Below, in pieces: positions 8,230 through 15,109 of a DNA stretch of 36,865 bases. A program made the position numbers and the translations under genes. This DNA comes from Paucimonas sp. GTDB taxonomy: Bacteria > Pseudomonadota > Gammaproteobacteria > Burkholderiales > Burkholderiaceae_D. The stretch spans positions 1 to 36,865 of the forward strand of contig JAQGMC010000047.1 in NCBI GenBank assembly GCA_028292545.1. Direction: 5' to 3'. The notes beneath the pieces were generated by a model. It saw only the letters and a program-made list of their open reading frames with translations. It did no database searches and was not told the DNA's origin. Numbering within the stretch: position 1 is the first letter of the stretch; each line of letters starts with the position of its first letter.

Positions 8230-9053
8230 GCACCGGCGTGCGTCTTTCCGCCGTGCCCGCACCTGGGGCTGCCCAGGCCAAGATTTCGCTGCAGGGCGTA
8301 GGCCTGCGCTATTTCACGCGCGAGGCTGAAACCGAAGCCTTGTCCGGCATTTCGCTGGACCTGGCCGCCGGCGAATTCGTCAGCATCATCGGCCAGTCCG
8401 GCTGCGGCAAAAGCACCTTGCTGTCGTTGATTGCCGGCATCATGCCTGCCACCGACGGCGCAGTGCTGGTCGACGGCAAGCCGATCACGGGTCCGTCGCG
8501 CCGCATTGGCTACATGCTGCAACAAGACTACCTGTATGAATGGCGCAGCATCCTCGACAACTGCATCCTGGGCGCCGAGATCCAGGGCCTGGACCTGGCG
8601 AAGGCGCGCGCGCGCGCCGTGCAACTGCTGCAGAAATGCGCGCTCGGCGACTTCCTGCATCATTACCCGCGCCAGCTTTCCGGCGGCATGCGCCAGCGCG
8701 TGGCGCTGGTGCGCACCCTGGTGACCGAGCCGGATGTCGTGTTGCTGGACGAGCCGTTTTCCGCGCTCGACTCGCAAACCCGGCTGGCGATCGCAGATGA
8801 AGTCGTCGACGTGTTGCGCGACGAGGGCAAGACCGTGATCCTGGTGACGCACGATATCGGCGAAGCAATCGCGATGACTGACCGCGTCATCGTGTTGTCG
8901 CGCCGCCCGGGCCGGATCCGTTCCGAACACCGCCTGCAATTCGCCGGCTATGAGAGCAAGCGCCCCACGCCTTTCGTTGCCCGCAGCCTGCCTGAATTCA
9001 ACGAGTACTTCAACATGCTGTGGAAAGAACTCGATGTCCACGTCGAAGGATAA
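8226..9053 (+). CDS. ABC transporter ATP-binding protein (SsuB/TauB-like)
   Basis: A 275-residue cytoplasmic ATPase that drives the importer. Walker A is GQSGCGKST (56-64), the Q-loop is at MLQQDYL (about 97-103), the signature LSGGMRQRV is at 151-159, Walker B is VVLLDEPFSALD (171-182), and the H-loop is VTHD (207-210). The start at 8226 overlaps the stop of the receptor gene (ATGA), so translation is probably coupled. Starts further upstream in the same frame would lie inside the receptor gene and add residues unlike the family. Confidence 0.93.
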   Translation: MSTGVRLSAVPAPGAAQAKISLQGVGLRYFTREAETEALSGISLDLAAGEFVSIIGQSGCGKSTLLSLIAGIMPATDGAVLVDGKPITGPSRRIGYMLQQDYLYEWRSILDNCILGAEIQGLDLAKARARAVQLLQKCALGDFLHHYPRQLSGGMRQRVALVRTLVTEPDVVLLDEPFSALDSQTRLAIADEVVDVLRDEGKTVILVTHDIGEAIAMTDRVIVLSRRPGRIRSEHRLQFAGYESKRPTPFVARSLPEFNEYFNMLWKELDVHVEG

Positions 9054-9890
9054 ATGATGAGTGCCGTCCCCTCGCTTACGCCGCTGCATGCGGTTGCCGC
9101 GCCCAGTTCCCAGTATCGTCGTTACCTGCAGCGCACGCGCCGCCAAACCCTGTTGATCATGGCCAGCCAGCTGGGCTTGCTGGTCCTGTTCTTCGGACTG
9201 TGGGAACTGCTGCCGCGCATGAAGTTGATCAACCCCATGCTGACCAGCTATCCCAGCGCGCTGTGGCCAACCTTCCTTGACCTGCTGGCCAACGGCAAAC
9301 TGCTGCACCACACCTGGGCCACCGTGTGGGCCACCATGATCGGCTTTGCGCTCAGCATGGTGCTGGGCATCCTGGCGGCGGCAGCCTTGTGGTGGTCGGA
9401 ATTCATCTACAAGGTGGTCGATCCTTACCTCGTCGTGGCCAATGCCATGCCCAAGATTGCCTTCGTGCCCATCTTCTACATCTGGCTCGGCTCGGAATAT
9501 TCGATCTATGGCATGGCGGTTGCGATTGCGGTATTCGTCACGATCATGATCATGTTTTCCGGGTTCCGGGCGGTGGATGCAAACAAGGTCAAGCTCGCCG
9601 TGACTTTCGGTGCAACCCGCTGGCAGGTGCTGCAAAAGGTGGTGTTGCCGGGCAGCGTGCCGACCCTGATTGCCGCGCTGAAGATGAATGTCGGCCTGGC
9701 CCTGGTGGGTGTCGTGGTGGGTGAATTCCAGTCAGCCAATGCAGGACTGGGTTTCCTCATCATCAATGGCAGCCAGATCTTCAAGATGAATATCGTGATG
9801 ACCTCGATCACGGTGCTGGCCGTGGTATCGGGCCTGATGTATCTTGCAATCTATTATCTGGAAGCAGCGGTCAACCGCCGCTACAACTGA
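9054..9890 (+). CDS. ABC transporter permease (SsuC/TauC-like)
   Basis: A 278-residue inner-membrane protein with about six hydrophobic helices. The BPD_transp_1 EAA-type loop, which contacts the ATPase, is visible as FGATRWQVLQKVVLPGSVP (about 183-201). The start codon follows the ATPase stop without a gap, and a second ATG is the next codon. It completes a three-gene importer (receptor, ATPase, permease) of the nitrate/sulfonate/taurine class. The amidohydrolase gene starts 18 bases after it. Confidence 0.93.
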   Translation: MMSAVPSLTPLHAVAAPSSQYRRYLQRTRRQTLLIMASQLGLLVLFFGLWELLPRMKLINPMLTSYPSALWPTFLDLLANGKLLHHTWATVWATMIGFALSMVLGILAAAALWWSEFIYKVVDPYLVVANAMPKIAFVPIFYIWLGSEYSIYGMAVAIAVFVTIMIMFSGFRAVDANKVKLAVTFGATRWQVLQKVVLPGSVPTLIAALKMNVGLALVGVVVGEFQSANAGLGFLIINGSQIFKMNIVMTSITVLAVVSGLMYLAIYYLEAAVNRRYN

Positions 9891-9908
9891 ACACCGCGAG
9901 GGAGTGGC

Positions 9909-10601
9909 ATGGCAATCGAATTTCCGCAATGGCTGGTCGACCGCGTGCTGGCGCGCCAGGGGCGTTTGCATGCGACCGACACCATCGACGCGCAACGCAC
10001 CGCCCTGGTCGTAATCGACCTGCAAAACTATTTCATGATGCCGGGCTACCAGGGTGAGTGCGCGCCGGCGCGCGCCATCATCCCCGCGGTAAACCGGCTT
10101 GCCGCCAGCCTGCGCGAGGCGGGCGGCACGGTGGTCTGGATCCAGACCTCGGCCGATGGCGCCGACGAATTCTGGTCGCATCATCATGCGCTGATGCTGA
10201 CACCCGAGCGCAGCCAGCGCCGGCTGCGCGAACTGGCAAGTGGCACCATGGGTTACGCGCTGCATCCCGACCTGGATGCGCGGCCTGAAGATCCGCGTGT
10301 GGTGAAGCGCTGCTACAGCGCGCTCAGTGAAGGGTCATCCGGCCTGGCCGCCTTGTTGCGCGAACGCGCCATCGACACCGTGCTGATTGCTGGCACGGTG
10401 ACCAACGCCTGCTGCGAATCGACGGCGCGCGATGCGATGATGATGAATTTCCGCACCGTGATGGTCAATGACGCATTGGCCGCCGTCACCGAGCAGGAAC
10501 ATTTGAATACGCTGTACAGCTGGCAGCTGTTTTTCGGCGACGTGCTCGACGTCGAGCAAGTGCAGGCTGCGCTTCGCCCGGCGCGCGCCGCGGCAGCCTG
10601 A
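9909..10601 (+). CDS. Isochorismatase-fold cysteine amidohydrolase
   Basis: A 230-residue enzyme of the cysteine hydrolase family that includes N-carbamoylsarcosine amidase, RutB ureidoacrylate hydrolase, maleamate amidase and biuret hydrolase. The catalytic triad is in place: D37 (VVIDLQN), K133 (VVKRCYSA) and C168 (TNACCEST), with the preceding cis-peptide segment GTVTN. The substrate is probably a small amide or ureido acid. GAREGAGGLDP-type or true isochorismatase ArCP domains are absent. It is the last gene of the importer operon (18-base gap, GAGGGAG-like ribosome site), so it probably acts on the imported compound or an early product. Confidence 0.88.
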   Translation: MAIEFPQWLVDRVLARQGRLHATDTIDAQRTALVVIDLQNYFMMPGYQGECAPARAIIPAVNRLAASLREAGGTVVWIQTSADGADEFWSHHHALMLTPERSQRRLRELASGTMGYALHPDLDARPEDPRVVKRCYSALSEGSSGLAALLRERAIDTVLIAGTVTNACCESTARDAMMMNFRTVMVNDALAAVTEQEHLNTLYSWQLFFGDVLDVEQVQAALRPARAAAA

Positions 10602-10627
10602 ACCCAGGCTCACAGACCAATACGCAA

Positions 10628-10671
10628 GCAGCCCTGCGGCAGGCGCGTTATAGCGCCGGCCGCAGGGCTGC
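10628..10671. terminator. Bidirectional hairpin between convergent genes
   Basis: A perfect 13-bp stem (GCAGCCCTGCGGC at 10628-10640 with its complement at 10659-10671) encloses a second 5-bp stem (GGCGC / GCGCC). It sits between two genes that converge, so it likely ends both transcripts. There is no T-run, so it may slow polymerase or protect 3' ends rather than act as a classic intrinsic terminator. Confidence 0.6.
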
Positions 10672-10694
10672 CGGCGTCTTCGCCCGGCCCCTGG

Positions 10695-11624
10695 TCAGGC
10701 GGCCATCGTGCCGGACTGCTGGTAGCGTTCCCAGGCCAGCGACGCCAGCGCCACATCCTGCAAGCCCACGCCGACTGCCTTGTAGATAAGGATATCGCCT
10801 GCGCTGGCGCGCGGCGCAACGCGGCCCGCGACCACGTCCCCGAACTCCAGGATGCGCGCTGGTGCAAGCACCCCCTCGCCGGCCAGTACGATATCGCCGG
10901 CTTCGCGCATGGCTTGCGTGCGCCACTCCACCACCACATGCCGTGCCCGCGTCAAAGCCACGTCATCCAGTTCGCGCGTATGCGGCAGGCTCGAGCCGAT
11001 CGCGGCGATGAAGGCACCGGGCTTGATCCATTCGCCGGCAAACAGCGGCGTGGTAGAGCGCGAGGCGGTGACGATGATGTCGGCGTCGCGCACCGCTTCC
11101 TCCGGGGTGGAGAAGACGACGGGAATGCCGCAGGCCTCGCCCAGGCGGGACTCTATGTCTGGCGCGGCAAACGGGTCGCACAGCAGGATGCGCTGCAGCC
11201 CCAGCTCCTTGGCGAACTGTTCTGCATGCGCCACGCCCTGCACGCCGGCGCCAAACAATGCCATTTGCCGTGCGCCGGCATTGGCCATCGAGCGCGCCGC
11301 CAGCAGGGAGCAGGCGGCCGTGCGCAGGCGGGTGATTGCGCCGGCATCGAATGAAGCCAGCGGCCGGCCATCCTCGGTTGAGAAAATCAGGATCACGAAG
11401 CGGAACTGGCCGGCGATCGTGGTGTAGACCTTGGCGCCAGCCACGCCCAGCGACGGTATCACTGCACCCAGCGTGGATAGCTTGACGCCGCCTGCTTCGG
11501 TGCGGATGCGCTCCTGCATGGCGGCCTCGCCATGGGCAAAGCTGGTATAGGCGTGCTTCATCACTTGTTCGGCGTCGGCCGGAGTGACGAGGCGTTCGAT
11601 CATGTCATCGGTAATGTGCAGCAT
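10695..11624 (-). CDS. Ornithine cyclodeaminase/mu-crystallin family protein
   Basis: A 309-residue NAD(P)-dependent protein. The family includes ornithine cyclodeaminase, alanine dehydrogenase, ketimine and pyrroline-2-carboxylate reductases, and tauropine-type enzymes. Seen here are the substrate-binding K65 (VAGAKVYTT), the ITRLRTAA segment (R101) and the Rossmann loop GAGVQG (125-130). I chose ATG 11624, where the family's first strand (LHITDDMIERL) begins; an upstream in-frame ATG would add 30 residues rich in Phe/Ser/Pro. It lies 128 bases downstream of the GntR gene on the same strand and is probably co-transcribed. In this cluster a role in reducing an imine or deaminating an amino acid intermediate is plausible but unproven. 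Confidence 0.88.
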   Translation of the reverse strand: MLHITDDMIERLVTPADAEQVMKHAYTSFAHGEAAMQERIRTEAGGVKLSTLGAVIPSLGVAGAKVYTTIAGQFRFVILIFSTEDGRPLASFDAGAITRLRTAACSLLAARSMANAGARQMALFGAGVQGVAHAEQFAKELGLQRILLCDPFAAPDIESRLGEACGIPVVFSTPEEAVRDADIIVTASRSTTPLFAGEWIKPGAFIAAIGSSLPHTRELDDVALTRARHVVVEWRTQAMREAGDIVLAGEGVLAPARILEFGDVVAGRVAPRASAGDILIYKAVGVGLQDVALASLAWERYQQSGTMAA

Positions 11625-11752
11625 GAGCTCAGGCGGATAAGGGCTGGAAAAAGAGGATGGAGGAAAGAAAAAGCCTGGGTGCGCGCCGGCGGCCAGAGCG
11701 GCCCGGGACTGCAAAGGCCCGGATACCCCGAACGCCCGGCTGCCCCGGAAGC

Positions 11753-12451
11753 CTAGCGCGTGCCGCCCGCTGGCGGACTGGACCGGACCAGGTCGCGCGC
11801 CACGTTATGCACGTGCTGGGCTGCCAGCAGCGCAGCCAGTTCGGCATTGCCGGAAATTACCGCCTGCAGCACCTGTGCATGTTCTTCCCAGTTCTGCAGT
11901 GAACGCGTGGTATGGCTGGCTGAAAACAACATGGCGGTGCGGGAACGCAGCGAACGCATCATGTCAGTCAAGACTTCATTGCCGGCCGCCGTGGCCAGCA
12001 ATTCATGGAAACGGTTGTTCAAGTCTGCCAGCAGCGCGGCATCGTTGCCCTTGGCCGCCTGCATGCCCTTCTCCATCACTTCTTTCAGCGCGCCGGCCGA
12101 TTTTTCAGTCAGGCGCTGCGCTGCAAGCTTGGCGTTGAGTCCCTCCAGCGTGGCCCGCACTTCAACCAGGTCGCGCGCGACTTCGTCCGAATAAAACGCG
12201 ACGCAAGCCCCGCGTCGCGGCTCGATTGTCACCAGGCCCTCGGCCGCGAGGGCGCGCAAGGCTTCGCGCACCGGTATGCGTGAGGCGCCCATTTCGTCCG
12301 ACAGCTTCGTTTCCACCAGCCGCTCGCCATTGGCAAGCTGGCCCGTGAGGATGCGCTCGCGCAGCGTATCGCGTATCAGCGCGAACAGCGGCAGGTGCTG
12401 TTGGCCAACCTTCATCGGCGAGGCAGGGGGTTCAGGGAAAGTAGCTGGCAT
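11753..12451 (-). CDS. GntR-family regulator with FCD (FadR-type) domain
   Basis: A 232-residue transcription factor. The winged helix-turn-helix (about 20-90) includes LIRDTLRERILTGQLANGERL, the recognition part GASRIPVREALRALAAEGLV, and the wing IEPRRGACV. The all-helical FCD ligand domain follows, with candidate metal-binding positions in LNNRFHELL and HAQVLQAV. It lies at the centre of the catabolic cluster, divergent from the GGT-like gene. A TGTATAC palindrome sits 35 bases before its own start and in front of the other cluster promoters, so it is the best candidate for the cluster repressor and likely autoregulates. An alternative start at 12415 would shorten it by 12 residues. Confidence 0.92.
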   Translation of the reverse strand: MPATFPEPPASPMKVGQQHLPLFALIRDTLRERILTGQLANGERLVETKLSDEMGASRIPVREALRALAAEGLVTIEPRRGACVAFYSDEVARDLVEVRATLEGLNAKLAAQRLTEKSAGALKEVMEKGMQAAKGNDAALLADLNNRFHELLATAAGNEVLTDMMRSLRSRTAMLFSASHTTRSLQNWEEHAQVLQAVISGNAELAALLAAQHVHNVARDLVRSSPPAGGTR

Positions 12452-12482
12452 GGGGCCTTGAAAAGAGAGAATTCTTTGCGTG

Positions 12483-12494
12483 ATTGTATACGTT
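12483..12494. promoter_or_regulatory. TGTATAC operator copy 3 (GntR promoter)
   Basis: ATTGTATACGTT with core GTATAC at 12486-12491, about 35 bases before the GntR start codon. This fits autoregulation. Confidence 0.6.
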
Positions 12495-12650
12495 GTTCAG
12501 GAAGTCACATAGTTGTATCTGAGTTTGCCAGCCTGCCTTATTTTCCGCATGGCCCGCCATTTCCTCCATGCCAGCGCAAGCCTCAAGCCTCGCGCTCACG
12601 GCTTAAATCGGGTCGTCCAAGGCTAGGGACACTTGTGGCCGCCGGTCATT

Positions 12651-12660
12651 ATGTATACAG
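12651..12660. promoter_or_regulatory. TGTATACA operator copy 4 (GGT-like gene promoter)
   Basis: ATGTATACAG with core GTATAC at 12653-12658, about 40 bases before the GGT-like start. It overlaps a TACAGT hexamer that could be the -10 box, so a bound repressor would block polymerase. Confidence 0.6.
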
Positions 12661-12700
12661 TAGGCTTACCCAATCGATATGCTTGCGGCTCGCGCGTTAA

Positions 12701-14191
12701 ATGTTGGCAACCCACTCCGGCGCTGCTGCGGACATGAAATATGCCCGCGCCCAAAATAGCATGGTCGCCACCGGACACCCGCTGGCTGCCGCCGCTGGAC
12801 AAGCCATGCTCAAGGCCGGCGGCAGCGCGGTAGACGCGGCCGTGGCAGCTGATGCGGTGATGGGTGTGGTCGAACCCATGGCCACCAGCATAGGCGGCGA
12901 CTTGCAAGCCATGCTGGTGCATCCCGACGGCTCGGCCCTGACCTGCAATGGCACGGGCCGGGCACCAGCCGCCCTGCATGCCCAGTTGGTGGACGGGCTG
13001 CCGGACGGGCGCATTCCGGAACGCCATGCCTACTCCGTCACGGTGCCGGGCGCGGTGCGTGGCTGGAGCGACCTGCACCAGCGTTATGGCCAATTGCCGT
13101 GGCGCCGCCTGTTTACACCGGCAATCGAGGCGGCAGAAAACGGTTTTGCCTTGGCAGAGGTAGCGGCGCGCGAATGGCGCTGGTTTGACCATGTGCTGCA
13201 TGCCGATCCGCACTGCGCAAGCCTGTACCGCGCCGGCAAGCCGCGCGCGCACGGGGAAATTTTCCGTAATCCTGAATTGGCGCGCGTGTTGCGAGCCATC
13301 GCCAGCGACGGCCCCGACGCTTTTTATTCCGGCCCGGTGGCGTGCGCAATCGCGACCGGCGTGCAGGCGCGCGGCGGCCTGTTGGACGAAGCCGACCTGG
13401 CGCGCCACCAGGGCGACTGGCGCGAAGCTTTGCGCGCCGACTTTTGCGGCCTGACCGTACTTGAATGCCCGCCAAACTCGCATGGCTGCGCCGTGCTTGA
13501 AACCCTGGTCGAGGCCGGGCGCCGCTGCCAGCAGCTCGATCCGGCCAGCCCCAAGGCCACGGTTGAACTGGTGCGCACGACCGGGCTAGCGCTGGCGCGG
13601 GCGCGCGAAACCGTGACCGATCCTGCTGGCAATACGGTCTGCACCGTGGTCGTCGATGCCAGCGGCCTGGCGGTCACGCTGATGAGCAGCATCTTCAAGC
13701 GGTTTGGCAGCGGCATTGTCGCGCCGGGTTGCGGTTTCGTGCTGCAAAACCGCGGCTTCGGCTTCGCCGTGCCGGGACATGTGAACGGCCCAGGCCCGGG
13801 CAAGCGTCCCTATCACACCGTGATACCAGGGGCAGCGCTCAAGCATGGCGCCTTCCATGCCGGCTTCGGCGTTGTCGGCGGCCTGATGCAACCGCAGGGA
13901 CATATTCAGCTGCTGTGGCGGCTGGCCGCCTTGGGACAGGGGTTGCCCACGGCGCTGGCTGCGCCACGCTGGCGGCTGGAGGCCGGCGAGCGCCTGGCGC
14001 TGGAAGCCGGCATGCCGGCGGAGGTCGCGCTCGCCTTGCGCGAGGCCGGTTTCGCAGCGCCCGCTGCAGGCAGTGGCGAACTGGCCGGTCGCAGCGATTT
14101 CGGCGGCGCGCAATTTGTCTTGCGTAATGCCGATGGCAGCCTGGAAGGCGCATCCGATCCGCGCAAGGATGGCGTTGCCCTGGGCAGCTAG
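12701..14191 (+). CDS. Compact gamma-glutamyltranspeptidase-family hydrolase
   Basis: A 496-residue member of the GGT family (Ntn hydrolases cut into two chains at a nucleophilic Thr). The large-subunit start is clear: MVATGHPLAAAAG and GGSAVDAAVAA, then TVPGAVRGW. The nucleophile region is NTVCTVVVDASG: T312 lies seven residues before the conserved Asp, as in E. coli GGT, but the usual TTH reads TVC. FGSG follows at 335-338. Only about 50 residues separate the PPxS-type segment (257-263) from T312; in E. coli the same distance is about 130. The missing part corresponds to the end of the large chain. HpxW oxamate amidohydrolase belongs to this family, so a small-amide substrate is possible. 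No signal peptide is seen, so it is probably cytoplasmic. An alternative start at 12734 is possible; neither start has a clear Shine-Dalgarno. Confidence 0.82.
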   Translation: MLATHSGAAADMKYARAQNSMVATGHPLAAAAGQAMLKAGGSAVDAAVAADAVMGVVEPMATSIGGDLQAMLVHPDGSALTCNGTGRAPAALHAQLVDGLPDGRIPERHAYSVTVPGAVRGWSDLHQRYGQLPWRRLFTPAIEAAENGFALAEVAAREWRWFDHVLHADPHCASLYRAGKPRAHGEIFRNPELARVLRAIASDGPDAFYSGPVACAIATGVQARGGLLDEADLARHQGDWREALRADFCGLTVLECPPNSHGCAVLETLVEAGRRCQQLDPASPKATVELVRTTGLALARARETVTDPAGNTVCTVVVDASGLAVTLMSSIFKRFGSGIVAPGCGFVLQNRGFGFAVPGHVNGPGPGKRPYHTVIPGAALKHGAFHAGFGVVGGLMQPQGHIQLLWRLAALGQGLPTALAAPRWRLEAGERLALEAGMPAEVALALREAGFAAPAAGSGELAGRSDFGGAQFVLRNADGSLEGASDPRKDGVALGS

Positions 14192-14261
14192 GGGAAGCAA
14201 GGCTGGAAAAATGCAAACTTTGGCCGGCCCGCTGCAAATCGCCACACGCAGAATCCAATTA

Positions 14262-14273
14262 ATGTATACAATA
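14262..14273. promoter_or_regulatory. TGTATACA operator copy 5 (HDO operon promoter)
   Basis: ATGTATACAATA with core GTATAC at 14264-14269, about 50 bases before the HDO start codon and overlapping a TACAAT -10-like hexamer. Confidence 0.6.
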
Positions 14274-14318
14274 TCCCGCGAAGCGAAGCACCTTTTACCT
14301 CGAACAATGGAGAGTCTC

Positions 14319-15038
14319 ATGACCAAGCTGATGTCCCGCGACGAATTCCGCACCGCACTTGAGCAAGCCATCATCGGCAAAAGCGCCAACAAATCGCCGT
14401 TCAGCCTGGCCTGGGCCGGCGGAACCCTGTCGCGCGACCACCTGGCACGCTGGGCCGAGAACCACTACCACTATGTTGGCCCCTTCGCCGATTACCTCGG
14501 TTACCTCTACGCCCGCATGCCAGCCCAATACATGGATGCGAAGGATTTCCTGCTGGCGAACATGTATGAAGAGGAAATCGGCGGCGATCGCCATACCGAT
14601 TTGTTGATCCGCTTTGCCGAAGCCTGTGGCACCACCCGCGAGCGGGTGCAAAACCCCGACAACATGTCGCCGACCACGCGTGGCTTGCAAAGCTGGTGCT
14701 ATGCGGTGGCCATGCGCGAAGATCCGATCGTCGCCGTCGCGGCGCTGGTCGTGGGCCTGGAATCGCAAGTGCCCTCGATCTACCGCAAGCAAACACCGAC
14801 GCTGCGCGAGAAATATGGCTTCACGGACGAGGAAGTCGAATTCTTTGACCTGCATATCGTGTCCGACGAAATCCACGGCGAGCGCGGCTACCAGATCGTG
14901 CTTGAGCATGCGACCACGCCTGAACTGCAACAGCGCTGCCTGAAGATTTGCGAGATCGGCGCCCAGATGCGCCTGCTGTACACGACGGCGCTGTATCACG
15001 ACTATGTCGAGCAGCGCCCGGAAGCATTGGCTGCCTGA
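14319..15038 (+). CDS. Haem-oxygenase-like diiron enzyme (HDO; CADD/PqqC-like)
   Basis: A 239-residue all-helical protein of the TenA/PqqC/CADD superfamily. The metal ligand pattern of the diiron branch is complete: E85 and H92 (seven apart, in EEIGGDRH), E148 (GLESQ), and H179, D183, H186 in HIVSDEIH. These match in spacing E81, H88, E142, H174, D178 and H181 of Chlamydia CADD. A thiaminase-type TenA cysteine is not evident. Known HDO enzymes use O2 for C-C or C-N cleavage, decarboxylation or N-oxygenation (UndA, BesC, SznF, CADD). The start at 14319 is set by GGAGAG nine bases upstream. It is the first gene of an operon with an aldehyde dehydrogenase and three ferredoxin-type [2Fe-2S] domains, which suggests an electron-fed oxygenase producing an aldehyde. 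The reaction is unknown. Confidence 0.85.
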   Translation: MTKLMSRDEFRTALEQAIIGKSANKSPFSLAWAGGTLSRDHLARWAENHYHYVGPFADYLGYLYARMPAQYMDAKDFLLANMYEEEIGGDRHTDLLIRFAEACGTTRERVQNPDNMSPTTRGLQSWCYAVAMREDPIVAVAALVVGLESQVPSIYRKQTPTLREKYGFTDEEVEFFDLHIVSDEIHGERGYQIVLEHATTPELQQRCLKICEIGAQMRLLYTTALYHDYVEQRPEALAA

Positions 15039-15063
15039 TTGCGCTTGCTGTTGCTGAGCCAGT

Positions 15064-15088
15064 CGCCGGATGCCGCGCGCATCCGGCG
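15064..15088 (+). other. Strong hairpin between HDO and aldehyde dehydrogenase genes
   Basis: A perfect 10-bp stem (CGCCGGATGC at 15064-15073 with GCATCCGGCG at 15079-15088) closes a 5-base loop. It lies 26 bases after the HDO stop and 22 bases before the next start, without a T-run. It could stabilise the upstream mRNA or reduce expression of downstream genes. Confidence 0.6.
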
Positions 15089-15109
15089 CCGCCAACCCGT
15101 CCCCGTCCA

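Noticed and set aside
8070..9635. 521-codon open frame on the - strand opposite the ABC genes
   Set aside because: Antisense shadow of the ATPase and permease genes, which have complete motifs; composition is His/Gln/Arg-rich.
14319..15038. Thiaminase II (TenA) paired with a ThiXYZ-like importer for thiamine salvage
   Set aside because: The importer class fits, but the protein carries the full diiron ligand set of the HDO branch and no evident TenA catalytic cysteine, and the neighbours are oxidative genes.
14319..15038. PqqC of a PQQ biosynthesis operon
   Set aside because: No pqqA, B, D or E gene is nearby and the ligand spacing fits CADD-type diiron enzymes better.
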